Below, piece by piece: positions 10,322 to 23,059 of a DNA stretch of 64,000 nt. The stretch lies in contig NC_088871.1 of NCBI RefSeq assembly GCF_032884065.1, positions 46,520,440 through 46,584,439 on the forward strand. Direction: 5' to 3'. Under the pieces are notes generated by a model. That model was not told the DNA's origin. It did not search any database and saw only the letters and a program-made list of their open reading frames with translations. Origin of the DNA: Artemia franciscana. Its lineage: Eukaryota > Arthropoda > Branchiopoda > Anostraca > Artemiidae. The stretch's first letter is position 1; each line of letters opens with the position of its first letter. A program made the translations under genes and the position numbers.

Positions 10322-12005
10322 AAATAAAAAGCAAGTTTTTTTAACTGCAAGTAAAGAGCGACATAAAACTTAAAACGAACAGAAATTATTCCGTATATTA
10401 AAGGAGTTGTCCCCTCCTCAACACCCCACTCTTTACGCTAAAGTTTGACTCTGTTACAATTCTACTTTTTAAAACAATAAAAAAAACTTTATCGTAAAGA
10501 GCGAGGTCTTGAGGAGGGGACAACCCCTTTAATATACAGAATAATTTCTGTTTTAAGTTTTAATGTCCCTCCTTACTTGTTGTTAAAAAAAACTTGTCTT
10601 TTTATTTAATTTCTGAACGTTTTTGAATTATTGGATGTTTTGATTTTGGCTCACCGCACATGAATAATTGATACGAAATTTGCGTATTATTTTTTTTCGC
10701 TAAATGGCTTTCTCATAGTTTTGATCGGGCGACTTTGATAAAACGCGGTGGGGGAAGAGGCCTAGTTGCCCTCCAATTTTTGGCTACTTAAAAATGCTAC
10801 TAGATTTCTTTTTTTTACAAAAGTTTTTGTTAGTAATAAACAAGCGTACCTTACGAATTAACTTACATAACAAAATTCTATATTTGTGTATTTTCATTAC
10901 ATATATGAGGGGGTTCGCCCCCTCGTCAATACCTTGCTCTTTACACTAAAGCTTGAATTTTCTCCCAAATCTTTGAGAATGACCCCTGAATCACAAAGGC
11001 CGTTGAATAAATAGTTGAAATTACTAAAAATACTTTAGAGTAAAGAGCAATGTATTGTGGAGGAGACGAATCCCTTTATATACGCAATATCTTATGTTCG
11101 TTTTAAGTTTTAATGCTGCTCATTGCTTCCAGTTGAAAATAAATCATTTATTTTCTCATTGTTTTTTTTTTAATAATGCTAGAAAATCCTGCGCCGCCTT
11201 CATGCTCTTCCCTCGTGATAAATTCCTCCATGGAAAGATCCTCCCACGTAACCCACTCCCCCAATCCACCCCCACCCCAGCGCGAAAAAGGCCTACCTGT
11301 AAACGTCTGTACACTTTATAATCACCATTACTATATGTGAGCCATGGTCAAAGTTTGTAACTTGCAGCCCCTCCCCCGGGATGTGTGGGGGATTCAGTCA
11401 TCCCCAAAGACATAGTTATTAGGCTTTCGACTAAGCTAAACCGATTGGCTATCTCAAAATTTTGATCGAGTGACTTGGGAAAAAAGTGTGCGTTGGAGGG
11501 GGCCTAGGTGCCCTCTAATTTTTTCAGTCACTTAAAAGGGGACTAGAACTTTTGATTTCCGTTAGAATTAGCCCTCTTGCGACATTCTACAACCACTGGG
11601 TCGATACGATCACCCCTGGAAAAAAAACAACGAAAAAACAAAAAAATAAACACCCATCCGTGATGTGACTTCTGGCAAAAAAATACAAAATTCCACATTT
11701 TTGTAGATAAGAGTTTGAAACTTCTATAGTAGGGTTCTCTGATAAGCTGAATCTAATGGTGTGATTTTTCTTAAGATTCTATGACTTTTAGGGGATGTTT
11801 TCCCCTATTTTCTAAAATAAGGCAAATTTTCTCAGGCTCGTAACTTTTGATGGGTAAAACTAAACTTGATGAAACTTATATGTTTAAAATCAGAATTAAA
11901 ATGCAATCATTTTGATGTTACTATTGGTATCAAAATTCTGTTTTTTAGAGTTTCGGTTACTATTGAGCCATGTCGCTCCTTACTACAAATCGTTACGATT
12001 TGTAG
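10322..12005 (+). repeat. Composite palindromic repeat, copy B (fullest forward copy)
   Basis: This block has the same landmark order as 4255-5776: palindrome 1 (about 10350-10570), GATCGGGCGACTTTGATAAA, palindrome 2 (about 10890-11130), CACCCCTGG and CTGAATCTAATGGTGTGATT. It then continues with a further segment (CGTAACTTTTGATGGGTAAA, later GTTACTATTGAGCCATGTCG) that copy A lacks but the reverse copy at 56828 has. It closes with GTCGCTCCTTACTACAAATC, the reverse complement of the starting GTAAGGAGCGAC motif, so the ends look like short terminal inverted repeats. No protein is recognised. Confidence 0.85.
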
Positions 12006-15000
12006 TAAGTACTGTTTGAAACCAAGTTTTATTTTTGTAACAATGAATTATTATAATATCTTACGATGTCGGCATGTACACGGGAATTTGCTTCATTGGA
12101 GCAAATAGTTTGGCAGGGGAGTAAGAGTCTAAATCAAGCAAATAAAAAAACGCTTTAATTATCTTAAAAACATAGGGAATTTTATGGTAACCATTTTGAT
12201 ATTTGGGGGGAGACACAGCCCCGAAGACACCTAATATGTATGCCTGCTGTGACTAGTTGCATCAAATATGGTATGGAAGGTGATAAACCCCTCCCCCCCC
12301 AATGGTTTCAGGCAGTCAGTAAAAAAATTGGGTTGAAAAATAGTGGCGCAAAGCACCACTATTTGACTGTCTTTTTAATTAGGTAAACAATCTGATGAAA
12401 ATAAATAATATAAAATCAGTTGAAGAATATTATTCTCTGGCTGTGCCAGCCTATGCATTTTATTGAATTGCCCATAGAATTGCAACTAATTGTATAAGTG
12501 GGCTTGGAAGTTCCTCTAGGCCCTATGTGTCTACCGCGCAATTTCTTTACTAGACTCTCAAACTTCAAGGAACCGGTTTTTTTTCCATTTATTTTTTCAC
12601 TTTTTTGGTCTATCCTTAATTCTTAACAAAGAAATCTCTTAAAGGTGCAGAATCGCCCATTTCTGCAGCATGGAATTCTACTCGTCTTTCTGTTCCCATA
12701 GAAATGTTTTAGCGTAATTTGAGAGAAATGTTGACTCGAGCAATCTAGATCGATCAAACTTAATGAAACTTCTTTTTCTAAAATGCTGCAGTACGAATAA
12801 TTTTTAGATTTTATTATACGAGAGTTACTGTGTTAATTATTTACCTTTTGTCGAATTTTCTTATTTAGTGTCGGACTGTGGAAAGTGTACGGAAAACAGT
12901 GGATATCACCGTTTTTAGTTAAAATGGTCATTTTGGGGAAACGTCGCCCAAAAATGCGACATTTTGGGCCAGAACAATTGATTATTCTGGGATAGGTCTA
13001 TATGAGCCATTCTCTGGCATTATATCCATTCTAACTAGGACACTGTCATGCATGTCGGCAGTAGCCAAAAAAGTTGAGTAGTTGAGAAGGTATCAGGAGT
13101 TTGTTTGTGTAAAAAACTTAAAAATGTTGCAGGTTGTCAACTAGAAATGGCTGTCCTTGGAGGCCACAATCTTTAGACTAATTGAGAAGTAGAACTCCCT
13201 TTTGCTCTTCTTCACCAACCGTGGAGAAGGTAACTCAGCTGAAAATAGAGTAGCGAAAGAAAACTCGATCAAAATACTTCTTTTTTATGCACGATTGAAG
13301 CGTCAAGGTTTATCTGCATTTGTTGGTGATTGTGCGTCGGAAGATTAAGAGTAATGAATTTCAGTCAGAGTCGACACAAATTGAATGGCTAGCGGAAAAT
13401 TGCAGTCAGTCCTACCGGCCTCTCTTAAAATACTTTTAAGGCCTTTGTTATCACTATTTTCAGTGATCCTTATAAGTTCATCATGGTCCATTGACATCGT
13501 TGTAATTATCGTAGAGATTTGCAGATTAGCTGAAGCTGGGAGTAAACACATTGTGGTCGCATAAAAGCTGAAGCTAGTACTACTAGCTAGAAACTAGGTA
13601 GCCCTAACCTACTGTAGTTTAACACTACAGTAGCTGCAATAATTTGAGATGCACTCCTTGGCGTATTCAACACCTAGTAACTATTTCAGAATTTGGCCTG
13701 ATAGCATTCCCGTCTTATCCGGGCCAACAGTTTTAGTTCAAGACACGAAATAGCAGGAACCGGTACTTTTGCATCGTTTAAATTTTTGATAGGTCTATCC
13801 ACCAGAATCTAGACAAATCAATTCAGAAATCTCAATCAATTGTCCTTTATACTGTTCTAAGTTTTGCCCCATTTTAATTAAAATTAGCAAGGTTTGGACT
13901 TGCAAAATTATTTTTGCACCCACTAACTTGTCTCGTTCCTTTATGTACAGCGGCACTGGGCCGCATTTGTTATCCATTTCTGATGCCCAATTTCTAACGT
14001 CATTTTCAAAAGATTACTGTTATTTCTATTTTATTAACTTGGTATCAAAAAAATATTATATCTTAAGCATGATCCCAAGATATGGATTCTGTCTTTTTTG
14101 GAACCTATGTGAATCCATCAGGTCTCATTTTCTATGAATTTCCTCTAGATTCCCCTAAAAGCATATCTCCCCGGGAGAAATGAAACCATCAGGGCTATCA
14201 GTTTTGTTTGGGAGGGGGGCGTACCAAAAATTGTATAATGCAACAGAAATTTGTTTGTATGTATTCTGTTACTTTTGTACAAGTCAGACATAAATTTCAG
14301 GGGGGCTCAAACTAGGTAGCCCTAACCCCTTGGATATGATCCTGAAAGTCATACATGCATTCTAGCAATACCAAAGCGTTCAAATTGGCTGCTAATTACA
14401 CCGTGTCGTGTAGAAACTGATTTAAATGATAGTCGATAATTTAATGATAGTCGATAACACCAAGTCGATTATGATGGTCGATAAATGATAGTCGATAATT
14501 TAACCACTGCTACCTTTTTTCTTCTAGGAATCCTGACAGCAATGATTAGGAAATCTTTGAGAAGAATCGAATCAAGAAAGTAAAAGATGTTGTTAAAGCA
14601 TGTTGATATGCACCTTACTGAACATAGTAGTAAGAATTTTTCTAGCTTTTTCCATTTCCACCAAGTTTTTCCTTTATTTCCTTTAACGTTTTTCCTTTAA
14701 CGTTTCCATCGTTTTTCCTTTATTAGGGGTTTTTACCTCGGTGAAATTTACTACCATTGAAACAACCCAGAAGAACTACAGTTTGAGGAAGAACTACATT
14801 CCATATTGTATTTGTAGGGAGGAGACACGGAGTCCCCACAAAAGAAACTGAAAAGCGTACTGTAGGAGATATCGAATTTGCAATTTTCAGTGATAAAAAA
14901 AAAAATCTTAAAGTAAATAGTTGTTTGTTTGATGTTCATATGGTGGGCTCATTTTTCTTGTTTTTTCCAAATAAGTTGCCTGTCATCGGTTACCCTCGCT

Positions 15001-15580
15001 TGCACACTGTTTTTGTTTTGTTTTTCGGGTTGATATTTGCCGAGTGTCGGTTGTTTTGTGGGTGGGTCCCCGTCTAGTGGTGAGTCATGGATTTATATTT
15101 ATCTTGTGCATTTTTTTTTTCTTTTTTTTTTGTCAAATAAGTGTGCTATATTGTTATATCGGGTCTTTGTCAATCGACCTTGTGTCTCCGGCTTGACCCT
15201 TTTTTACATTGTGTGTGATGTACAGAAGTTTAAATAAAAATCTTGAATCTTCAGATCACTACTAAAAAAGTGTTTTGATGTTATATGTGTTCGTATTTAA
15301 AAGGTGGAATATAAGTTTGGGCGGATGTTAAATTGAAAAAAAATATAGCAAAGAATGATCAGTTGTCTGAAATGTTGGCACTCTTTTGAACGCCCCTTCG
15401 TGCGTCCATTGCTGATTCACCTGGATCAGCTTAACTAGACGATGGGTTCTCCTGCACCTATACTTGACCTCCTATCGTCAGGTCTACACCGCCATACTTG
15501 CGATCGTTTTCACTTAAGCTCTGTTTTAACGGTAAGGTTACCTTCAGTATATATTTAATTAACAAAAAAACAAGTTTTTT
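12006..15580. other. No recognisable gene; small local repeats only
   Basis: Visible items are a hairpin at about 13609-13633 (CTACTGTAG mirrored by CTACAGTAG), several copies of GATAGTCGATAA at about 14426-14501, and TTTCCTTTAACGTTT repeats at about 14670-14720. Short open frames here have no family features. Confidence 0.5.
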
Positions 15581-17110
15581 TCAAGCAAAACTTAAGAGTG
15601 ACATTAAAATTCGGACTGATCAATAAAAGGCCAATAAAAGGCCATGTTTTCAATAAAAGGCCAGCAACCACTTGAAGGCTGCAACCACAGCAACCACTGA
15701 GGTTGCTGTAATGAGCCACCTTTCATTAGAACTTAAGAACTTAATATTACTTCCTTACTTGAAAATAGATAAAAGTTTCGTATTTACGAACTGGACATTT
15801 GTCGTCCTATAGTTCTTCTGTCAATAAAGTCGCAAACCACCACGTGAACGTTACCAGTGAAGGTTAATTCACCAAATGCTGTTGCCCCTTTTAATTTTTT
15901 AGTCCCTTTTTATTTGTTTTAAAATTTTTTTTTTCATTCTAAATTGTATTATTCTCCCGATAGTACGAGGGATTGCCCTTATTTACATGTGTCAACCTTT
16001 TAATTTCAATGCTTAACTTCCATTTTTGTTTTAGCCTACTTGAAACTGGAGATAGTCTAAGCACATTTTTTTATTAAATGTTTTGATGATAGGAAATTTG
16101 CACACTGAACATGCATACATTCTATTTTATACTATCAATTCATGGTTAATATTTAATTCGCTTATTCAAGACAGTATAAGTGGAACCTAATTGCTGTGAA
16201 ACAAAACAAAGGAGAACCAAAAAAAAGGCCAAAGCGAAATTGAAGCGGTAGCAGACCAGCAATCAACCTACCTGGCTGCAACGAACTAATCAGTAATTGC
16301 AACAATAAATATAAAGGAAAAGATCTTAAAATATTGCCTATTTCGATGCTACTTAGCGGCAGATCTGGGAATTTGAGACGGGGGGGGGTGCCTAGATTTT
16401 TTATGTGGGTTCTTTTGTTTTTAGGGTTTCTTTTGCTGCTTGTTTTTGTTTGTGTTTTCTTGGCTTGATAGACACGTATAAATGTAAGTTCAAAATGTAC
16501 AAAAGAAAATTAAACCCAAGACAGGGGGTGGAGTGATCAGCACCATCTAGATCCACCACTGTTGCTAACATAAAGTGTTGCTATGCAGGAAAAAAACAAC
16601 CTATTATCAAGTGATGGTATTAGATCATTTTGAAGTTACTCAAACAATTCAGTAATGACATTTCATTTTGGAAAGGACTCAAGAAAATATTTAGCTATGT
16701 CAGGAGGAGATCCAGGGGCTGGTTCTAGAGGCACGTGCCTTCCCCCTAGAAGGTCAAAACTTGCGCTAATTATGCGGATGGATGGTTGAAAAAAACAAAC
16801 TGGGGATCCTAAATTTGTTCTGGTGCACTCCCCTCTCCCCAAACATTAATTCCATATCCGTCTGCATATGGTCGCTAAGTCTGCCTAAGTCAAGGAGCAA
16901 ATCAGCTGAAAGTCAGAATATCTGGATGTGTGTTCGCGTAAAAAAAAAAAAAAAAATCTTATCAACAGCAAAAAGAGGGCCTAGCCAGTCTTCTAGCCCA
17001 TTCCATCACTCAGATAAAAAATAAAAATGGCCTTTGCCCGCATTATGTCTTGCAATATCACAAGTGAGCAGGCTAGAGCGGCTAGTGCACAAGTCATAAG
17101 GCTTCTTGGC
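15581..17110. other. No gene; small repeat fragments
   Basis: About 15572-15620 (AAGTTTTTTTCAAGCAAAAC, then GAGTGACATTAAAA) resembles the start of the composite repeat. AATAAAAGGCCA repeats three times at 15640-15662, followed by GCAACCAC repeats. A G-rich GGGGGGGGTGCCTAGATT stretch at about 16381 looks like a fragment of the G-rich repeat family seen elsewhere in the window. Confidence 0.45.
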
Positions 17111-17128
17111 TATATATATATATATATG

Positions 17129-17200
<72 letters not shown>
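17111..17200. repeat. (AT)n microsatellite
   Basis: Near-perfect AT dinucleotide repeat with two short interruptions (TATGTATTATA). The 103-residue frame across it is an artefact made of Ile and Tyr. Confidence 0.95.
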
Positions 17201-20200
17201 TTGTCAATAGATATTCTCTCTCGAATCACCCTTAGAGCAGCTTCCGGAAGCCATTTTCGGACCTCTTTTCTTCAATCCGTTGAGCAGATAATAAAACTCA
17301 GTCTCGTGTGGCATCATTGTATCAGGCAAGGTGCCTAAGAGATCCGTGGATTGTATATCTATCTCTAGGAATCCTCTTGACAAGAACTCTCTCAAGAAGG
17401 TCAAAGCAGCCTCCTAGTCGCGGTAACCCCCAAGAAATTCGGAGGCGGCACCATTTTTTTTGTGTCGAGCGAGTCTACGAATAAGTCACCTTCCTACGAC
17501 CATCCTATGGTAAGGCATGTAAAAACTTAATGAAAATGACAGCAAAAATTGTCGTTTTCGTGCCATATGGTATCAGATAACCAAAAAGATTAAATGTCTA
17601 GTTAGCTCATAACCAGTAGCCTGCAAAATTCAGTTGGCTGCTAATTCAGCAGCCAGTCCAAAATTCAGGATTGGAAAAAATAGTCTCTTAAAGCGTCCTT
17701 TTTTGTATAGCATGGCATATGCTTAGAGTCTGTTAGTATAGGTTTTTAACTGCATTTCAGAAAAAAAAATCTATCGGACGAGCCCCTATTAACCACCCTA
17801 CGATCGCCCAGTAGGATGCTAATCTGGTAAAAACAGAATAAAAAAACATGGAAACACAGCCGTACTACTAAGCTAGAACAAGGCTTTCATGGATACCTGT
17901 AAATCCTCGGTTAAACGTTTTCGACTATATTACTTCAGGCAGTGAAGTTTTTTTCTGATAATGAGCCATTTTGAGGTATTTCAGGCTTCATTTCAAAATA
18001 CTTGGAGAAATCATTTTCCTACAATTAAATATGATTATGTTGGATTCAAATAATCATCATCAATTCCAAATAGCTAATAATATAAAAAAGAAACTCTCAC
18101 TAGAAAGTTTCATCCAAAACGCATTTTGTACTATTTCCTAACTGTGGGCCTTGGATCGCTCTTTACTAACCCAGGGACAAAGTTTTTTGTGACAGCACTC
18201 GACCAATATTTAAACTCAAAAATTATTTGACTCAGTAGTTCCCATGATAGGTTTGGGGTGTATGAAAAGGAGTTACAGTTTCTCGAAAGAAACGGTTCAG
18301 GATAAAGTACAGCTTTCAATGGATCAATTTTGGAAACTATCATTTTCATTAAAATCGTCGTTTTCGCAATAGAATAACTACCCCCCACAGCACCCATATT
18401 GCACTGTTGACCCTAAAATTTCCATTTCAGTGGAATATAATAGATTAATCACTGGTTCTGAATCGCTATGAACATAACCTGAGCCTAAAACGTACTTTTT
18501 AGGCTTCAGTCTCCCCCCCCCATCCGCTACAATACTACAGATTAAAGTTAATCTGTATTTTCTTATGTACGTGCTTTTTGCATTTATTTAGCTACTAAAT
18601 AAAAAAAAGTGCTTCTTTATATCTGCTGTTTCGAAGGTTTTGGCCCCCCCCCGAAAAAAATTCCTGCGTACGTGCCTTCGAGGAGTAGTCTAGCCTGGAA
18701 GCGGAGTAGAAAATTAATTTTTTGGAAGTCTTCCTCTCCCTATCGACGACAAGCAAAGTGAAAAATTATATTCTTTTGCAACAAAAAATTAACAGAATAT
18801 ATAAAAAATACTGGTCATGTTTCTGGTGTGCATCATACAGGGTGTACGAGTTGTATCTATGTAAATAATTTGTCGTACATCTGTATCAGGGTCTTACGCA
18901 GTGCAACCTTGGTGCCTGAACGGGTCGAAGTATTAAATTCTTCTGCATTTCAGGGCAATTCTTATTTAAATTATCAGGTGAAATCTGCTTTATTTGATTA
19001 CCCCCTCCCCCAAAAACTTTATACATACGAGCCTGATTTGTACAGGGGCATGTTCTGTTATTGTAAATTCATTTTGAAATGCACGTGTAAATTTTGGAGT
19101 AGTATATACAAGTATCTTCAGTAGTGTAAATCATCCATTTAATTTTCTGTATTATTCTAAGAAGGGAAGAAAGTTCTAACTTTGAGTAAACAGATGAAGC
19201 TGCAGAAGAGAGGAAGAAAGAGAGGGGGGTTATAGGAGAGAATGCCAGAGGAGAACAAAATAAAGAAGACGGAGCATCAAAAGGGGTTAATTTCATTTTC
19301 TTTTGACGGATAAGTCCAGATTAAATCTTTAAACATGTCAGGTCTAATATTGTTGATTAGACCTTGTCACCAGTCCGTACAATTTACTAATCGAATCATT
19401 TCCATACCTGCAGCATTTATTGGTTAAGTCAAGAAGTCTGAAGTGTTAAGAAAGGTCTACAATTTGTATCCTAATCTTTCCGTCAGAAATCACCTATCGC
19501 CTCCTTTTAAGACAGATGAAAAGATTAATCTTTTATTGAATTTTAATCTGTTATTGCAACTGGGCTTGTCAACACTTGTAGAAATACCATATGTCAATCT
19601 GTCAGTCAACAATGATCAACGGATATGACGGGAAATTCGAGTAATTTGGATCCTTGTCGTTTTTAGAAAGTCAATTGATAGGGTTGTCAATCGGCTTCGG
19701 TAGAAATTTTGCACAGAAAGAGGGGAAGTCATCAAGGAATTTTTGTAGGAAGGGAGAAAATGTTTGAAAAAACGTTGTTTTTTTTGGAAATGTGCTAGAT
19801 TTTTTATAAAGTGTTTCATGCGTTTCATGTATTTCTATGTTCTAAGGGTAAATACATTGTCTCTTCCCCCTTTCCAGTACCTATTTCACTCCTAGGAAGC
19901 TTTTCCTTGTGCTAAATATTTCATTTTCTAATAGTGATATCTAATGTGTGCGATTGTTTTTATTTTTGTTTTTTTTTTTGTCTGCCTATTTTGAACTTGT
20001 ATTGAATGAGCGAAAGGATTTGGCAAATTACCTGACAGACAGGATTTTTTCTGGACAATAAGCTGACGGACTTGGGCTATAAGAGACGGCAGCAAAATCT
20101 AGCTGCATTATTCAAACTACACGTAGTAATTTTACAACTTTTTGGCATTTAAATAGCTGAAAAACGATACTATTTATTCAAAATAATTAAAATTTGCCTT

Positions 20201-20355
20201 CCGAAAAAATTGGACTGAAGGAAAAAAAATACTTATATGAAGAATTATGGGGTTATTTTGAATAGAAAAGGAGGTTTTTTCCACCTAAAAAAGGATTCTT
20301 GTTCCAACTGTATTGTATGTATAACTAAAAAAAAAAATATTCTACATAAACTTTA
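17201..20355. other. No recognised gene; one orphan open frame on minus
   Basis: The minus-strand frame 18131-18397 (88 residues, containing FLSRNCNSFSYTPNLSWELL) is unbroken but matches no family I know, has no splice signals I can defend, and may be repeat-derived. The rest is AT-rich sequence with poly-A, poly-T and poly-C runs. Confidence 0.4.
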
Positions 20356-20356
20356 C

Positions 20357-20810
20357 TGAAAGTTTGAGACGCTCTACATCATGTATTGGTCGAACCCCAT
20401 ATTGTCGGCCAATGCTACCATAGGACTACAGAGAAGAAAAGAGAGCACGGAGAGCGAGAGACTTTACACTGAACAAAATGGCTACCTCAAAATTTTACAG
20501 AGTTGTGAAACTGACAGGTTAAAGTATGATAGTTCCAGTCATAAGTCCGGGTGTATATTTCCTAGTTTTAATAAATAGAAGCTACCAATTAAGATCACTT
20601 TAGTCATCCAATTATCCAATTCTGTCCTCGTCGTACGGACATTTATTTTCCCAACTGTTTTATATGTATAGATAGACGCTCAAAAGTTTGATGAAAGTTA
20701 GGAACGCTTTAAATCCTTCGCCGGTCGAACCCCGTATTATCGGACAACGCTAGCGTAAGATTACAAAGAAGAAAAAGAGAACCTTTACACTTGACAAAGA
20801 GAGGCCTGAG
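20357..20810. repeat. Direct duplication, about 335-base offset
   Basis: GAAAGTTTGAGACGCTCTAC at 20357 with TCGAACCCCATATTGTCGG, then AGAAGAAAAGAGAGCACGGA, is repeated at 20692 (GAAAGTTAGGAACGCTTTAA, TCGAACCCCGTATTATCGG, AGAAGAAAAAGAGAACC). Both are preceded by a CCAACTGT-TT-TATGTATA motif. The copies are about 75-80% alike by eye. No protein is shared in frame. Confidence 0.65.
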
Positions 20811-21495
20811 CACTTCTGTAAGAGAAGACACCGTAATATAGCTGCCTTACACTCTGCACCAATGCGCTTAGTAATGTTTTAAACTTTTCATATTTAAATC
20901 GGTGGCGCCAATTTAAAAAAAAAATTGGGGAGGTGGAAAAATATATATTTTTCAAATCTTAGGACAGCAATCTTTGTTTAATTTTTTCCAGTGAAAAATA
21001 CCAAAAGGGGATGTTTACCAACAAGATTATTCAAAAAAGACATTTTTCAAAATTTAGGGAGGACAAAAATATAGGAGGGGGCAAACACCCCACCCCCTGT
21101 CCCAATTGGCACCACTTTTTAAACTGCTAAAAAATAGATCTGGTCCTGTGAAACTTGCCACTTAGTGGTTTTGTTAATGCTATGTCTTTGTTCATTTTGT
21201 TAGATTCAGCATGTTTTTTGTTTTTGTTTTTTAAATACCTCGATAAATAAAAGAAGTCAGTACGCGATAATTTTCCCAGCTTATGATGAGTGCATGGCTG
21301 GGAGTTACCGAATTAACCAATTATTTGCTTAGGTTGCGTCTTTCGTGGGTTGATTTTAAATATGTGATTTGAAACCATTTGACATTCCCTTGCCAAGGTT
21401 GTAATGTTGGGTATTTTTGACGTGGGTAATTGGAATTTTTTAATGTGTATTTGTTTGTGTGTTGAATCTATTTAAGGAGTAAATATACTATGTTT
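20811..21495. other. No recognisable gene
   Basis: AT-rich sequence with no open frame or repeat that I can support. Confidence 0.5.
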
Positions 21496-21499
21496 TAGA

Positions 21500-21797
21500 T
21501 AACTTCGAAGACCACACTGCCTTTCTATGACGAAAATATAACAATTCGAAATAGGGATGAAATAGCTGATGATGGACACTGTATATGTGTCTGAAATATT
21601 CAGTAACAATTTATATTTGTTTCGCTTTCTATTAAAAGGATTCATCCCTATTTTGAACTGTTATATTTTTATACTATGTTGAAAACTATTTTTGATGTAT
21701 TAGTTTGATTTTTATTTCTTCCCTGTTTTTTCCTGGCCATAGAGCCTTAAAGGGACCTATGGCCAGGTAAATTCATTGATGAATAAAATATTGATTC
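21500..21797 (+). repeat. Retroelement 3'-end-like repeat with terminal hairpin
   Basis: CTTCGAAGACCACACTGCCT at about 21508 is the reverse complement of 34085-34115, and GGACACTGTATATGTGT through GGATTCATCCCTATTTTGAA is repeated nearly verbatim at about 33980-34070. The block ends with a perfect hairpin (CCTGGCCATAG mirrored by CTATGGCCAGG, 21732-21767) and then GATGAATAAAATATTGATTC. That is the hairpin, AATAAA and tail layout of LINE or Penelope-like 3' ends. Which class it belongs to is not decided. Confidence 0.5.
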
Positions 21798-22143
21798 TCC
21801 CCTGTCTCTGTACTATTTACTCTTGTTCCATGTTGTTTCTTAACAAATTATAAAAAAAAAATTTATAAGAGAAACAAAATAATTCGTTTGTAATAATGAT
21901 GGTAACAAGATCCGCTTAATAATAACATAGTAACAAGTAACCGCTTAATAAAAAAAATCTAAAATCTGTTTAAAATTGTTTGCATTTATTAGAAAAAAAG
22001 GCATGATTAAGTAGTTTCTCTCTGTCTTCTATCACAAGTTCAATATTTGCTGTGTAAATGCTAAAATTTACCGCATCATTTTCGTTCACAATTTTTGACA
22101 TGTGTGAATTTTCCTATTAAAAAAAAAAAATATATATTTTTAG

Positions 22144-22232
22144 GTTTTTGTCATTTTTGCTGTTTCGTCTGAAGCAACTGAAATGCTCAGTAGGAATACT
22201 ACATTCAAGATTGTAAAAGAAAAGAGATACAG
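22144..22232 (+). CDS. Candidate upstream exon of the Spätzle-like gene
   Basis: An 89-base segment follows TATATTTTTAG (acceptor-like) and ends at ACAG before GTGAGT, a strong donor. It is open in one frame and encodes VFVIFAVSSEATEML followed by a charged stretch, so the start is hydrophobic as at the end of a signal peptide. It ends in phase 2. The cystine-knot exon at 24677 starts with one base that completes this codon, so the two join in frame. No initiating ATG is present here; an earlier exon would be needed. A segment this short could be open by chance, so this is a prediction. Confidence 0.35.
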
Positions 22233-22579
22233 GTGAGTCAAAGAGATAAAGAGATATCACTTTCTTATAACCTTTTTCTTAAAAGTGGGCTTTAATTTTA
22301 TTGGTTTACATATGTGACGTATTTTCGTAAGCCAATCACATTATTCCTTATTTCTCGAACGATAAATTAAAACCTAATTAATTTAAAACGTGCTCTGTGA
22401 TATTTGAAGCCAGTAAAAGGAAGTAAAAGGTTCCGCATCGCCAGTTAAGGTGATGCGATACCTTAAAATGAAAACACAAGGTTCGCTAAATTAGAATAAG
22501 ATAGCTCTTTGAACATTCTAAATAACGTTGGCGTGGAAAGTGAGGCACTGTAGAGTGGGTATCCTCCCCATATTATAAT

Positions 22580-22640
22580 AATTTCTGTTCGTTCAAGTTT
22601 TAATGTTGATCCTTACTTTCAGTTGAAAAAACTGCTGTTT
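22580..22640 (-). repeat. Short composite-repeat fragment
   Basis: AATAATTTCTGTTCGTTCAA and TGATCCTTACTTTCAGTTGA match one arm of palindrome 1 of the composite repeat. A similar stray arm lies at about 34250-34315. Confidence 0.6.
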
Positions 22641-23059
22641 TGTTAAATCACTGAAAGACAAAAACAATTCTCAGGGGAAAACATTGAAATGTGTTTCGAT
22701 TTGGATGCGTGAGATAATTGCCTATAGGAAGTTAGATTAACTCTGCATCGCCTTTGTCAACGTAGCATCAATCAGCGATGCAAGATTAGTATGTGACGTA
22801 CATTATTCAAATAAGGTACAAATGTTTCCTGGGATTCTGACTATAAATGTTGTGTAAAACTTTGAAATATTCTGATATAGTAGAAGATAAAAGTATACCA
22901 GCAGGGGTGTGGGCTTAGGCCCTCTGACTTCCTGAATTTTTTCTAATTTCTGGGTATTTCCAATTCAAAATATCAAATGGTTTTTTTCTCGTCCATTAGA
23001 AAGTTTTTAGCTTGTCTGAATACTTTCTTAGTGAACACGTGAACAAGCGAACGGTTTCA

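Noticed and set aside
13600-13640. Perfect short hairpin CTACTGTAG/CTACAGTAG as a possible miRNA
   Set aside because: The stem is only about 10 base pairs, far too short for a miRNA precursor.
14400-14510. Possible CRISPR-like array (GATAGTCGATAA repeats)
   Set aside because: Units are short, irregular, overlapping and without unique spacers, and the genome is eukaryotic.
17027-17338. 103-residue frame on + rich in Ile and Tyr
   Set aside because: It is the translation of the (AT)n microsatellite plus flanks.
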